Origin: a bacterium
Lineage (GTDB): Bacteria; Myxococcota_A; Bradymonadia; UBA7976; UBA1532
NCBI GenBank assembly: GCA_030426945.1
Contig: JAUHXL010000013.1
Location: forward strand, 1-38,524
Direction of reading: 5' to 3'
DNA length: 38,524 bases
Part shown: piece by piece, positions 1 through 11,346 of the stretch
How the letters are laid out: each line of letters starts with the position of its first letter
Numbering within the stretch: position 1 is the stretch's first letter
Made by a program: the position numbers and the translations under genes
Notes under the pieces: model-generated
What the model was told of the DNA's origin: nothing
The model's database searches: none
Seen by the model: only the letters and a program-made list of their open reading frames with translations

Positions 1-4144
<4,144 letters not shown>

Positions 4145-4170
4145 GGACATACCCCCGACCAGTCGGCCGG

Positions 4171-4199
4171 AAGCTAGCAAGATAACGAGGCGAGGCCAA
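4171..4199 (-). promoter_or_regulatory. Candidate sigma-70-type promoter of the giant secreted protein
   Basis: Read on the minus strand: TTGGCC (4199-4194), 17 bases, TAGCTT (4176-4171), 26 bases upstream of the chosen start. It lies in the only AT-rich patch of the region (about 4170-4245). Identified by eye, with no experimental support. Confidence 0.4.
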
Positions 4200-4285
4200 G
4201 TTCTTTGACCATCGAATGTTGGAAATATACGAAGCAGGCGGAATTTTAGGGCCGCCGGACCTCCCATTCTCCCGATGCCTGTCCG

Positions 4286-4307
4286 TGCACCCTCGCCCGT
4301 GGGTGCA
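4286..4307 (-). terminator. Weak hairpin after the SseB-like gene
   Basis: TGCACCC (4286-4292) and GGGTGCA (4301-4307) form a 7-bp stem with an 8-base loop, 16 bases past the end of the four-gene operon. There is no T-run after it on the minus strand, so an intrinsic terminator is doubtful. It could help end the operon transcript before the next gene's promoter. Confidence 0.25.
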
Positions 4308-4322
4308 GGGTGCGCCTCGCCC

Positions 4323-5105
4323 TCAGTGCACGCCGCGGATCCGCTTGATGCCGTCGGTGATGGTCTGGATCTCGTTGCGATACAGCTCGCCGCCCACGCG
4401 CCCCCGTGGGTTGATCTGCACCGACGCCACCCGGTGGGCGTCGAGCAGAGGGAAGATGTCGAAGCCCTGAAGCACGACCGTGGGAAGGCCACGAGGGGCG
4501 AATGCGTCCAGGGTATCCCAGTCGGTGAAGACGGCTGCCACCGGCAGGTCGGCCAGACGGTCGATCTCGCGGGGGATCGGATCGTCGTCGGCCGCCCCCT
4601 CGGCGAGGGGCAACACCAGGTGAGCCCGACACAGTGCCAGGTACACCTTGTTGCGCGCGGCGGCGTCGCGCGCGCGGCTGAGGTGGGTCATCGCGGCGAC
4701 CAGCCGGCTGTCATCGAGCGCGGGCCGCTCTCCGGCCTCGTGGACCAGCCGGAGGGGCTCGTCGGGCAGGCTGCGGTACACGGTCGACAGCAGGTGCAGG
4801 GCGAGGCTCGCGACGCGCTCGGCGTCGCCCGGCGCGGCCAGGGGCAGGCTGCCCCGAAAGCACTGGGCCGCGGACGCCTGCCGCAGGCCAGCGTCGGTCA
4901 GCACCCGCACCTGCTCCGCGCTCAGGCGACGATCCGCCGGCAGGTGACGGCCGCCCTGCGCCTCCACCTGCACCGCGTCGGCGCCGCGCGCCCCGCGCAG
5001 CACCACGAAGCCCGCGTCCGTCTCGACGACGAGGCGGTTGGCGTTGCCCCCGCCGCGCACCAGGTCCTCGACGCGGCGCGTCAGTCGGGGGAGCTCGGCC
5101 TTCAC
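4323..5105 (-). CDS. SseB-domain protein with chaperone-like N-terminal region
   Basis: 260 aa, soluble, no signal peptide. The C-terminal half (about 160-260) matches the SseB N-terminal domain fold: [16 protein letters not shown], then [12 protein letters not shown] and VQINPRG. The N-terminal half (about 1-140) looks like the YbjN/CesT-type small chaperone fold: a [13 protein letters not shown] beta hairpin, [16 protein letters not shown], and a helix [14 protein letters not shown]. It may be a TY-Chap-like domain, which is a family inference. The GTG start overlaps the stop of the aldehyde dehydrogenase gene (GTGA), so it is the last gene of the operon and probably translationally coupled. 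No secretion system genes are present nearby, so a type III secretion role is not implied. Substrate and function are unknown. Confidence 0.75.
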   Translation of the reverse strand: MKAELPRLTRRVEDLVRGGGNANRLVVETDAGFVVLRGARGADAVQVEAQGGRHLPADRRLSAEQVRVLTDAGLRQASAAQCFRGSLPLAAPGDAERVASLALHLLSTVYRSLPDEPLRLVHEAGERPALDDSRLVAAMTHLSRARDAAARNKVYLALCRAHLVLPLAEGAADDDPIPREIDRLADLPVAAVFTDWDTLDAFAPRGLPTVVLQGFDIFPLLDAHRVASVQINPRGRVGGELYRNEIQTITDGIKRIRGVH

Positions 5106-6499
5106 GGCGCCCGCAGGTGCCAGGCGCGCGGCCGCAGGAAGGCCCGGATGCCCTCGGTCGACAAGGTGGCGCCCACGCCGGAGTGCCCGCGCCCGCTCCA
5201 GGGCAGGTTCGGGCTGACGCGGTCGCAGCAGTTCCAATAGACGGTGCCGGTGTTCATGCGCTCCAAGATGCGCGCGGCGCGCGCCCGGTCGCGCCCATAA
5301 ACGGCCGCGGTCAGTCCATAGGCCGTGTCGTTCATGCGCGCGATGGCCTCGGCGTCGTCGGCCACCCGCTCGATGCCGATGATCGGGCCGAAGGACTCCT
5401 CCCGCATCACGGCCATCGTGTGGTCGACCTCGGTCAGCACCGTGGGCTCGAAGTACCAGCCCGCGCGATCCGCCCGGTGGCCGCCGCAGCGCAGCGTGGC
5501 TCCCTTGTGCAGCGCGTCCTCGACCTGCGCCTGCAGCACGGCGAGCTGCGGCGCCCGGCACAGGGGCCCGATGTAGGTGCCCTCGTCGGTCGGCGGGCCC
5601 ATCACGAAGCCCCGCACCGCCTCGACGAAGGCCTCGACGAAGGGCTCGTACACCGCCTCGTGGACGTAGACGCGCTCCACCGCGCAGCAGCTCTGCCCGG
5701 CGTTGTAGAAGGCGCCGTCCGCCACCGCCGCGGCGACGGCGGCCGGATCGACCTCGTCGGTGACGTACGCGGCGTCCTTGCCGCCCAGCTCCAGCTGCAC
5801 CGGGGCCAGGTGGCGCGCCGCCGCCGCCGCCACCTTCACCCCGGTCGCGTACGAGCCGGTGAAGAAGACGCCGTCGAGCGGGTGCTCGAGCAGGGCCGCG
5901 CCGGTGTCGCCGGCCCCCACCACCGGCACGAACACGTCGTCGGGCACGCCGGCCTCGTGCAGCAGCCCGGCGATGGCCAGCCCGGTCAGCGTCGCGTGCT
6001 CGGAGGGCTTGTAGATCACCGCGTTGCCGCACAGCAGCGCGGGCACGATGACGTTGGTGCCCACGAACCAGGGGTAGTTCCACGCCGAGATGTTGGCGAC
6101 CACGCCCAGCGGGTCGAAGGTGACGATCTCCTCGAGCGCCGCGGCGCCGGGCACCCCGGCGTCGGGCTGCCGGTGCATCAGCCGAGGCGCCAGCAGGGCG
6201 GCGGTGTGCTCGACGAAGAAGTCCACCCGCGCCGGCGTGGCCGCGATCTCGTTGCGGGCCTGCCGCACCGGCTTGCCGGTCTCGGCGGTGGTCGTCAGCG
6301 CCAGCGTGTCCTTGCGCTCGATCAGCAGGTCGCGGAAGCGGGTGATGATCGCGCGGCGCTCGGCGAAGGGGCGGGCGGCCCAGGCGGGCTGGGCCGCGCG
6401 CGCCGCCGCGATCTTCGCGCCGACGCTGACCGCGTCGTCGGCGGGCAGCTCGCGCAGCACGGTGCCATCGGCCGGGTTCAGCAGGGTCAGCGCGCTCAT
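5102..6499 (-). CDS. NAD(P)-dependent aldehyde dehydrogenase
   Basis: 465 aa, a usual length for the ALDH superfamily. Oxidises an aldehyde to the carboxylate in the cytosol. Visible motifs: NISAWNYPWF (start of the cofactor fold), FTGSYATG, LELGGKD carrying the general-base Glu (about residue 235), the catalytic Cys in NAGQSCC (about 269), and ESFGPIIG near the C-terminus. The frame stays open upstream, but the real start is the ATG at 6499, because it overlaps the stop of the preceding alcohol dehydrogenase (ATGA) and begins with an ALDH-like N-terminus (MSALTLLNPADG). It ends in a GTGA overlap with the SseB-like gene. Inferred role: final oxidation in a gamma-glutamyl amine or amino-alcohol pathway started by the glutamine-synthetase-like ligase three genes upstream. 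The true substrate cannot be read from sequence. Confidence 0.93.
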   Translation of the reverse strand: MSALTLLNPADGTVLRELPADDAVSVGAKIAAARAAQPAWAARPFAERRAIITRFRDLLIERKDTLALTTTAETGKPVRQARNEIAATPARVDFFVEHTAALLAPRLMHRQPDAGVPGAAALEEIVTFDPLGVVANISAWNYPWFVGTNVIVPALLCGNAVIYKPSEHATLTGLAIAGLLHEAGVPDDVFVPVVGAGDTGAALLEHPLDGVFFTGSYATGVKVAAAAARHLAPVQLELGGKDAAYVTDEVDPAAVAAAVADGAFYNAGQSCCAVERVYVHEAVYEPFVEAFVEAVRGFVMGPPTDEGTYIGPLCRAPQLAVLQAQVEDALHKGATLRCGGHRADRAGWYFEPTVLTEVDHTMAVMREESFGPIIGIERVADDAEAIARMNDTAYGLTAAVYGRDRARAARILERMNTGTVYWNCCDRVSPNLPWSGRGHSGVGATLSTEGIRAFLRPRAWHLRAP

Positions 6500-7665
6500 G
6501 CGTCGAAGGCCTCCAGGAACAGCGCGCGCAGGTCGTCGGCGCCCACGGCGCGCGGGTTGTTGGGGTGGCAGCCGTCGGCGAGGGCCACCTCGACGAGGCG
6601 ATCGAGGGCGTCGCGCGGCACCCCCTGGGCGATCAGCGAGGGCGGCAGGCCCACGGCGCCGCGCAGGCGCTCGATCCAGGCGACGAAGCCGGGGCCGCCG
6701 GGGGCGCCGACGGTGGCGGCGAGGCGCTCGAAGCGATCCGGCACCGTCTCGAGGTTGAAGCGCATGCACGCGGGCATCATCAGCGCGTTGGCGAGGCCGT
6801 GGTGCAGGTCGCACACCGTCGACAGGGCGTGGGCGCAGGAGTGGGTGACGCCCAGGCCCTTCTGGAAGGCCACCGCGCCCATGAGCGAGGCGTCCAGCAT
6901 GCCCGCGCGCGCCGCCAGGTGGGCCTCGCGATCCGCCTCCGGGTCACCGGCGAAGCGCACGGCGTCCTCGAGGTGCTCGGCCACCAGGCGCAGCCCCTCG
7001 AGCGCGATGCCGTCTGCCATCGGGTGCTTGCCCTTGGCGAGGAAGGCCTCGACGAGGTGCGTCAGCGCGTCCATGCCCGTGGCCGCGGTCAGGTGCGGCG
7101 GCAGACCCAGCGTCAGCTCGGGATCGGCCAGCACCAGCCGGGGCAGCAGCTTGGGATCGAAGATGATCTTCTTGGCGTGGGTGGTGTCGTCGCTGACGAC
7201 CGCGCTGCGGCCCACCTCGCTGCCGGTGCCTGCGGTGGTCGGCAAGGCGATCAGGTAGGGGATGGGCTGGTCCACCGGCCGGGCGTCCGGCTTGCCGTCC
7301 TCGTAGTCGAACAGGTGGCCGGGGTGGTTCAGCATCAGCGCGATGGCCTTGGCCACGTCGAGCGCCGCGCCGCCGCCGACCGCGACGATGGCGTCGGCCT
7401 CGACGGCCCGGCCGGCCTCGACGCCGGCGTCGACCTGGCTGACGACCGGGTTGCCCCAGACGCCGTCGAAGACGGCGACGGCCTGCGCGGTCGAGCGCAC
7501 CCACTCGACCAGCGGCTCGAACCAGGGCAGCGCGGCGACGCCGCGGTCGGTGACGACGAGCACCCGCTCGACGCCGGCGGCGCCGAGGGCGTCGGGCAGC
7601 TGGCGGCGGGCGCCGACGCCGAAGCGGATGGCGGTGGGGAAGTTGTAGCCGACGATGTCGCTCAA
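6496..7665 (-). CDS. Iron-type (group III) alcohol dehydrogenase
   Basis: 389 aa, typical family length, cytosolic. Interconverts an alcohol and an aldehyde using NAD(P) and a divalent metal. Motifs: VGGGAALDVAKAIA (nucleotide-binding), PTTAGTGSEV, and metal ligands in MDALTHLVEAF and HSCAHALSTVCDLHHGLANA (one Asp and three His of the family pattern). N-terminus MSDIVGYNFPTAIRFGVGA is standard, supporting this start. It lies 52 bases after the glutamine-synthetase-like gene and overlaps the ALDH gene by ATGA. An alcohol dehydrogenase between a gamma-glutamyl ligase and an ALDH suggests that the ligated substrate bears an alcohol group, for example ethanolamine or alaninol. That is inference. 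A short-chain alcohol or lactaldehyde role is also possible. Confidence 0.93.
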   Translation of the reverse strand: MSDIVGYNFPTAIRFGVGARRQLPDALGAAGVERVLVVTDRGVAALPWFEPLVEWVRSTAQAVAVFDGVWGNPVVSQVDAGVEAGRAVEADAIVAVGGGAALDVAKAIALMLNHPGHLFDYEDGKPDARPVDQPIPYLIALPTTAGTGSEVGRSAVVSDDTTHAKKIIFDPKLLPRLVLADPELTLGLPPHLTAATGMDALTHLVEAFLAKGKHPMADGIALEGLRLVAEHLEDAVRFAGDPEADREAHLAARAGMLDASLMGAVAFQKGLGVTHSCAHALSTVCDLHHGLANALMMPACMRFNLETVPDRFERLAATVGAPGGPGFVAWIERLRGAVGLPPSLIAQGVPRDALDRLVEVALADGCHPNNPRAVGADDLRALFLEAFDA

Positions 7666-7717
7666 GGATGTCCTCGCTGAGGTGGCCGGGCGCTCCGGGC
7701 GCCCGAGGTCCGATGCG

Positions 7718-9079
7718 TCAGATGATCTCGAAGTAGCGCCGCAGCTCCCAGTCGGTCACCGCGGCGCGGTACTGCCGCCACTCCCAGCGCCGGGTCGTGA
7801 CGAAGTGGTCGACGAAGGCGTCGCCGAAGAGCGCGCGGGCCACGTCGCTCCTCTCGAAGGCGTCCGTGGCCTCGTTCAGGTCGCGGGGCAGCCGCGGCGC
7901 GTCGGCCGCGTAGCCGCTGCCCTTCACCGGGGGCGCGGTCAGCTCGAGCTTCTGCTCGATGCCCCACAGGCCGGCGCCCAGGGCCGCCGCCACGCCCAGG
8001 TAGGGGTTCATGTCGCTGCCGCTCACCCGCGTCTCGAGGCGCGTCGACTTGGGGCCACCGGGGATGACCCGCAGCGCCACCGTGCGGTTGTCGACGGCCC
8101 AGGTCGCCTTGGTGGGCGCCCACATGCCCTCGACCAGGCGCTTGTAGCTGTTGATCGTGGGGGCCATCAGCACCAGCAGCTCGGGCAGCAGCGCCAGCTG
8201 GCCGGCGAGGTAGTGGCGGAACGTGTCGCTCATCCCGTGCGCGCCCGCGCCGTGGAAGACGTTCTGGCCGTCGCGCCACAGGCTCTGGTGCATGTGCCCG
8301 CTGCAGCCGGGCAGGCTGGGGTTCCACTTGGCCATGAAGCTGGCCAGCAGGCCGTGGCGGAAGGCGATCTCCTTGACCGACGCCTTGAAGAGCACCCCGC
8401 GGTCGGCGGCCTCGAGCGCGTCGCTGTAGAGGATGGCGGCCTCGTACACGCCGGGCCCGGTCTCGGTGTGCAGGCCCTCGATCGGCACCCGGAAGTCGGC
8501 GAGCTGCTCCATCAGATCGCGGAAGTAGGCGTGGTTCTGGCTCGAGCGCAGCAGCGAGTAGCCGAACATGCCGGGCGTGGCCGGCGTCGGCGCGCGCCCC
8601 CCCTTCGCGGCGAAGGAGTCGGGCGTCTCGGCGAAGTTGAACCACTCGAACTCGAGGCCGAAGCGCGCCTCGTAGCCCAGGCCGCGCGCGCGCTCGATGA
8701 CGCCGCGCAGGGTGCGGCGGGGGCACACCGGCAGCGGGCCGCCGTCGGGCCCCTCGAAGTCGCCGAGCAGGAAGGGCGTGTTCTCCTCCCAGGGGATCTC
8801 GCGATAGGTCGACACGTCCAGGCGGGCGAGGGCGTCCGGGTAGCCGGTGTGCCAGCCGGTGTACGCGGCGTCGTCGTAGCAGACGTCGCCGGCGTCCCAC
8901 CCGAAGACCACGTCGCAGAAGCCGAAGCCCCCCTCGAGGGCCGACCGCAGCTTGTCGATGTGCAGGTACTTGCCGCGCAGGACGCCGTCGATGTCGGTGA
9001 CCGCGACCTTGGCGCGCCGGGTGTCGTGGCGGGCCAGGTCGGTCAGCAGCTCCTCGCGGGTCGTCGGCGGCGACTTCAT
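7718..9079 (-). CDS. Glutamine-synthetase family gamma-glutamyl-amine ligase (PuuA/GlnA4-like)
   Basis: 453 aa, the size of gamma-glutamylpolyamine synthetases. The family joins glutamate to an amine using ATP. Motifs: catalytic-core Glu block GLEFEWFNF (about 165), GLHTETGPGVYEAA (about 215), GCSGHMHQSLW (about 265), APTINSYKRLVEGMWAP, NRTVALRV, and RLETRVSGSDMNPYL at the C-terminal Glu/Arg site. The N-terminus (KVAVTDIDGVLRGKYLHIDKL) is typical of PuuA-like members, not housekeeping GlnA. No adenylylation-type Tyr segment was seen. The start at 9079 has an AGGGAG Shine-Dalgarno 8 bases upstream. It is first gene of the operon GS-ADH-ALDH-SseB. There is no PuuB-type oxidase or PuuD-type amidase in the window, so putrescine is less likely than an amino-alcohol. 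A candidate promoter overlapped by a dyad lies at 9127-9158. Confidence 0.88.
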   Translation of the reverse strand: MKSPPTTREELLTDLARHDTRRAKVAVTDIDGVLRGKYLHIDKLRSALEGGFGFCDVVFGWDAGDVCYDDAAYTGWHTGYPDALARLDVSTYREIPWEENTPFLLGDFEGPDGGPLPVCPRRTLRGVIERARGLGYEARFGLEFEWFNFAETPDSFAAKGGRAPTPATPGMFGYSLLRSSQNHAYFRDLMEQLADFRVPIEGLHTETGPGVYEAAILYSDALEAADRGVLFKASVKEIAFRHGLLASFMAKWNPSLPGCSGHMHQSLWRDGQNVFHGAGAHGMSDTFRHYLAGQLALLPELLVLMAPTINSYKRLVEGMWAPTKATWAVDNRTVALRVIPGGPKSTRLETRVSGSDMNPYLGVAAALGAGLWGIEQKLELTAPPVKGSGYAADAPRLPRDLNEATDAFERSDVARALFGDAFVDHFVTTRRWEWRQYRAAVTDWELRRYFEII

Positions 9080-9126
9080 CGGCAGGCTCCCTCGGGGTGG
9101 TGTGACGCGGAGCGCGTCGGGCACGC

Positions 9127-9158
9127 AGCATGGATCATCGGCGCGCGATTGACCATGC
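9127..9158 (-). promoter_or_regulatory. Candidate promoter with overlapping operator dyad for the GS-ADH-ALDH operon
   Basis: On the minus strand TGGTCA (9155-9150), 17 bases, CATGCT (9132-9127) fits a vegetative promoter. A dyad spans nearly the same bases: GCATGG (9128-9133) and ATCG (9137-9140) mirror CGAT (9146-9149) and CCATGC (9153-9158) around a 5-base centre. That makes two 13-base arms with three mismatches. A repressor bound here would block RNA polymerase, so substrate-inducible control is inferred. The regulator is unknown; the LysR upstream is one candidate. Confidence 0.4.
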
Positions 9159-9162
9159 GCTG

Positions 9163-9663
9163 TCACCTGATCAGCGAGGCGGCGGGCAGGGCGTGCGCCA
9201 GCAGGCCGGCGGCGGCGGCGGCGAAGGCCCGGCCGGCGCCGAGCCCGGTGACGCGGGCCGTCGCGCGGGTGCAGGCGGCGGCGCAGGCGAGCACGGCGAG
9301 CGGGGCGTAGTAGGGCAGCGCGCGGCCCAGGGCGGCGTGGCCCGCGGCCAGGTACACCACCAGATCGGGCAGCACCAGCGCCAGCAGCAGGGGCAGCGCC
9401 CAGGCCGGCCCCAGGGCGGCGCGCAGGGCGGCGGCGTCGGCGTGGCCTCCGAGGCGCCGGGCGGCGCGGTGCGTCACCGCGGCCAGCAGCCACCAGAGCG
9501 CCACGCACAGCGGGGCCAGGTAGAAGGCGGCGACGCCGTAGTAGCGATCGGCGCTGACCGGCAGGCCGTGGGCGGCGGACGGGCGGTGACCGCCCGCAGC
9601 GAGCAGCGCCATCAGCGTCGCCCAGGCGATCCCCAGGGCCAGGGGCGCGGCGGCGCCCCTCAC
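9163..9663 (-). CDS. Small integral membrane protein, function unknown
   Basis: 166 aa and very hydrophobic. Four to five membrane helices can be seen: AAPLALGIAWATLMALLAAG (near the start), YYGVAAFYLAPLCVALWWLL (about 42-62), LPLLLALVLPDLVVYLAAG (about 92-112), YAPLAVLACAAA (about 118-135), and FAAAAAGLLAHALP. I recognise no family motif. The frame is open far upstream, but the GTG at 9663 overlaps the stop of the LysR gene (GTGA). This gives a compact protein starting directly at the first helix, so it is the preferred start. Position implies co-transcription with the LysR regulator. A Yip1-like or small transporter fold cannot be confirmed by eye. Confidence 0.7.
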   Translation of the reverse strand: MRGAAAPLALGIAWATLMALLAAGGHRPSAAHGLPVSADRYYGVAAFYLAPLCVALWWLLAAVTHRAARRLGGHADAAALRAALGPAWALPLLLALVLPDLVVYLAAGHAALGRALPYYAPLAVLACAAACTRATARVTGLGAGRAFAAAAAGLLAHALPAASLIR

Positions 9664-10481
9664 GGCGCGCCCTCGGCCAGCAGCGCCGCGCGCAGGGCGG
9701 CGGCGGCGGGCGGCAGGCGATCGACGCCGCGGTGCACGAGGCGCAGGGTGCGGGTGACCGGGGTGCGCGGGTCGGGCACCTGCACCAGGCGCCCGTCGGC
9801 CAACTCGCGCGCGACCGCGTGCGTGCTGACCAGCGCGACGCCGATGCCGGCGCGGACGTGGCTCTTGATGGCGCCGATGCCGCTCAGCTCCATCGCGACG
9901 CGGGCCTCGGGGAAGTGGCGCTGCAGCAAGCCGCGCGTGGACGAGCCGGGGGGGAAGGTGACGAAGGGCGCGGCGGTGGCGTCGACGCCGGGCGCGGTCA
10001 CCAGCACCAGGTGGTCGTCGGTCCAGCGCTCGCCCGCGTCGCCCGCGCGCACGGCCAGGTCGATGGTGCCCGCCTCGAGCAGATCCAAGAGCACCTCGGG
10101 GCTGCCCTCGCGCAGCCGGAAGATGATGCCCGGGTGCGCGGCCCGGAAGGCGGCCAGGCGCTCGGGCAGCAGGTAGGTGCAGGCGGTGGCGCCCGCGCCG
10201 ATGCGGACCTCGCCGGCGGCCAGGCCCTGCACCTCGGCCACGGCGCGGCGGCCGTCCTCGACGGCGGCCAGCGCCGCGCGCGCGTGGGGCAGCAGGGCCT
10301 CGCCCGCCGCGGTGACGCGGGCGCCCGAGCGTCCGCGCTCCAACAGCCGCGCGGCCATCGCCTGCTCCAGCCGCTGGATGGACGCGGTCAGCGCGGGCTG
10401 ACTGAGGTGGGCGTGGCGCGCGGCGGCGGTCAGCGTGCCGTGCTCGACCACCAGCAGGAAGTGGAGCAGCTCGTGAACCAT
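9660..10481 (-). CDS. LysR-family transcriptional regulator
   Basis: 273 aa, slightly short for the family (about 300). Residues 1-60 form the winged helix-turn-helix: HELLHFLLVVEHGTLTAAARHAHLSQPALTASIQRLEQ. The C-terminal part (about 90-270) is the periplasmic-binding-protein-like effector domain (VRIGAGATACTYLLPERLAAFRAAHPGI, DLAVRAGD, VRAGIGVALVSTHAV). No good Shine-Dalgarno is visible before the ATG, but the N-terminus fits the family exactly. It is divergent from the TauE/SafE exporter across 95 bp holding an AT-rich operator-like zone, the classic LysR arrangement. It probably controls the exporter and perhaps itself and the adjacent amine operon. The effector is unknown. Confidence 0.93.
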   Translation of the reverse strand: MVHELLHFLLVVEHGTLTAAARHAHLSQPALTASIQRLEQAMAARLLERGRSGARVTAAGEALLPHARAALAAVEDGRRAVAEVQGLAAGEVRIGAGATACTYLLPERLAAFRAAHPGIIFRLREGSPEVLLDLLEAGTIDLAVRAGDAGERWTDDHLVLVTAPGVDATAAPFVTFPPGSSTRGLLQRHFPEARVAMELSGIGAIKSHVRAGIGVALVSTHAVARELADGRLVQVPDPRTPVTRTLRLVHRGVDRLPPAAAALRAALLAEGAP

Positions 10482-10487
10482 AGGTGG

Positions 10488-10545
10488 AGCTGATGATAAT
10501 CAGCGAAACAATCGATTGGAAGGCCTCCGAGCGGCGGCGCATGCT
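10488..10545 (+). promoter_or_regulatory. LysR/exporter intergenic operator zone and exporter promoter
   Basis: An AT-rich island in a GC-rich region. TGATGATAATCA (10491-10502) carries TGAT/ATCA mirrored arms like LysR sites. CAATCGATTG (10509-10518) is a perfect 10-bp palindrome. It overlaps a possible -35, TTGGAA (10516-10521), followed after 18 bases by CATGCT (10540-10545). The same -10 hexamer occurs before the glutamine-synthetase-like gene. LysR control of the exporter from here is an inference. Confidence 0.45.
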
Positions 10546-10576
10546 GTGTCCGTCCATCGCACCGGAGGCCGCTGCC

Positions 10577-11284
10577 ATGATCCCCGTCCTCTTCGCCCTC
10601 GCCGCCGGCATGCTGACCACCATCACCGGCGTGGGCGGCGGCGCGGTGCTGATGTTGGGCCTGGCGGTGGTGTGGGATCCGATGACGGCGCTGGCCGTCA
10701 CCGCGCCGGCGCTGGGCATCGGCAACCTGCACCGCTGGTGGCTGTTCCGGCGCGAGACCGACTTCGCGCTCTTCGGGGCCTTCATCGCCGGCGCGCTGCC
10801 CGGCAGCTTGCTGGGCGGGCTGGTGGTGACGCGGCTGCCGCAGGGCGTCCTGTTCGGCATCATGGCGGGCATGGCCCTGCTCGGGGCGGCGCGCGCGCTC
10901 GGCTGGTTCCAGTGGCGGCCGAAGGCGCGCTTCATCACGCCCGCGGGCCTGGGCGTCGGGGTGGTCGCGGCCGGCGCGGGCGGCGCCGGTCTGCTGACGG
11001 CGCCCCTGATGCTGGCCGCCGGCCTCAGCGGCGGCGCGTACCTCGCGACGGCCGCCGGCTGCGCCTTCACGATGCACGCGGGCCGCCTCACCGCCTACGC
11101 CGTCGAGGGCCTCATCGGGCCGTCCACCCTGGGCTGGTCGCTGGTGCTGGCCGTCGCCGTCACCAGCGGCAACCTGATCGGCAAGAAGGTGCGCACGGGG
11201 ATGAGCGACGCGCTCACCCGGCGGGTCGAGGTGGGCGCGATGCTGATGGCGGTCGCGCTGGCCATCACCGGCGTCACCCGCTGA
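10577..11284 (+). CDS. TauE/SafE family membrane exporter
   Basis: 235 aa with about seven hydrophobic helices, inner membrane. TauE/SafE proteins are thought to export sulfite, sulfonates or organic anions. Two related halves are visible, each opening with a Gly-rich helix: MLTTITGVGGGAVLMLGLAV (about 9-28) and VVAAGAGGAGLLTAPLMLA (about 130-148), the family signature. The start is ATG 10577 because GGAGG (10565-10569) lies 8 bases before it and the protein then begins at a membrane helix. The frame does extend upstream to 10484. It is divergent from the LysR gene and probably regulated by it. The stop is 62 bases before hrpB, which has its own promoter. The substrate is not predictable. Confidence 0.88.
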   Translation: MIPVLFALAAGMLTTITGVGGGAVLMLGLAVVWDPMTALAVTAPALGIGNLHRWWLFRRETDFALFGAFIAGALPGSLLGGLVVTRLPQGVLFGIMAGMALLGAARALGWFQWRPKARFITPAGLGVGVVAAGAGGAGLLTAPLMLAAGLSGGAYLATAAGCAFTMHAGRLTAYAVEGLIGPSTLGWSLVLAVAVTSGNLIGKKVRTGMSDALTRRVEVGAMLMAVALAITGVTR

Positions 11285-11311
11285 CGATGACCGCGCGGGG
11301 CGGCCCGCCGC

Positions 11312-11340
11312 TTGGGTCGGGGCCGCGCCTCCCGTATGGT
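11312..11340 (+). promoter_or_regulatory. Promoter of hrpB, probably leaderless
   Basis: TTGGGT (11312-11317), 17 bases, TATGGT (11335-11340), then only 6 bases to the ATG at 11347. Transcription starting about 7 bases after the -10 would begin at the start codon. No Shine-Dalgarno fits the interval. Confidence 0.55.
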
Positions 11341-11346
11341 GCCGCG

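Noticed and set aside
4323-5105. Type III secretion system component based on the SseB domain
   Set aside because: No secretion apparatus, effector or translocon genes in the window; SseB-fold proteins are common outside such systems.
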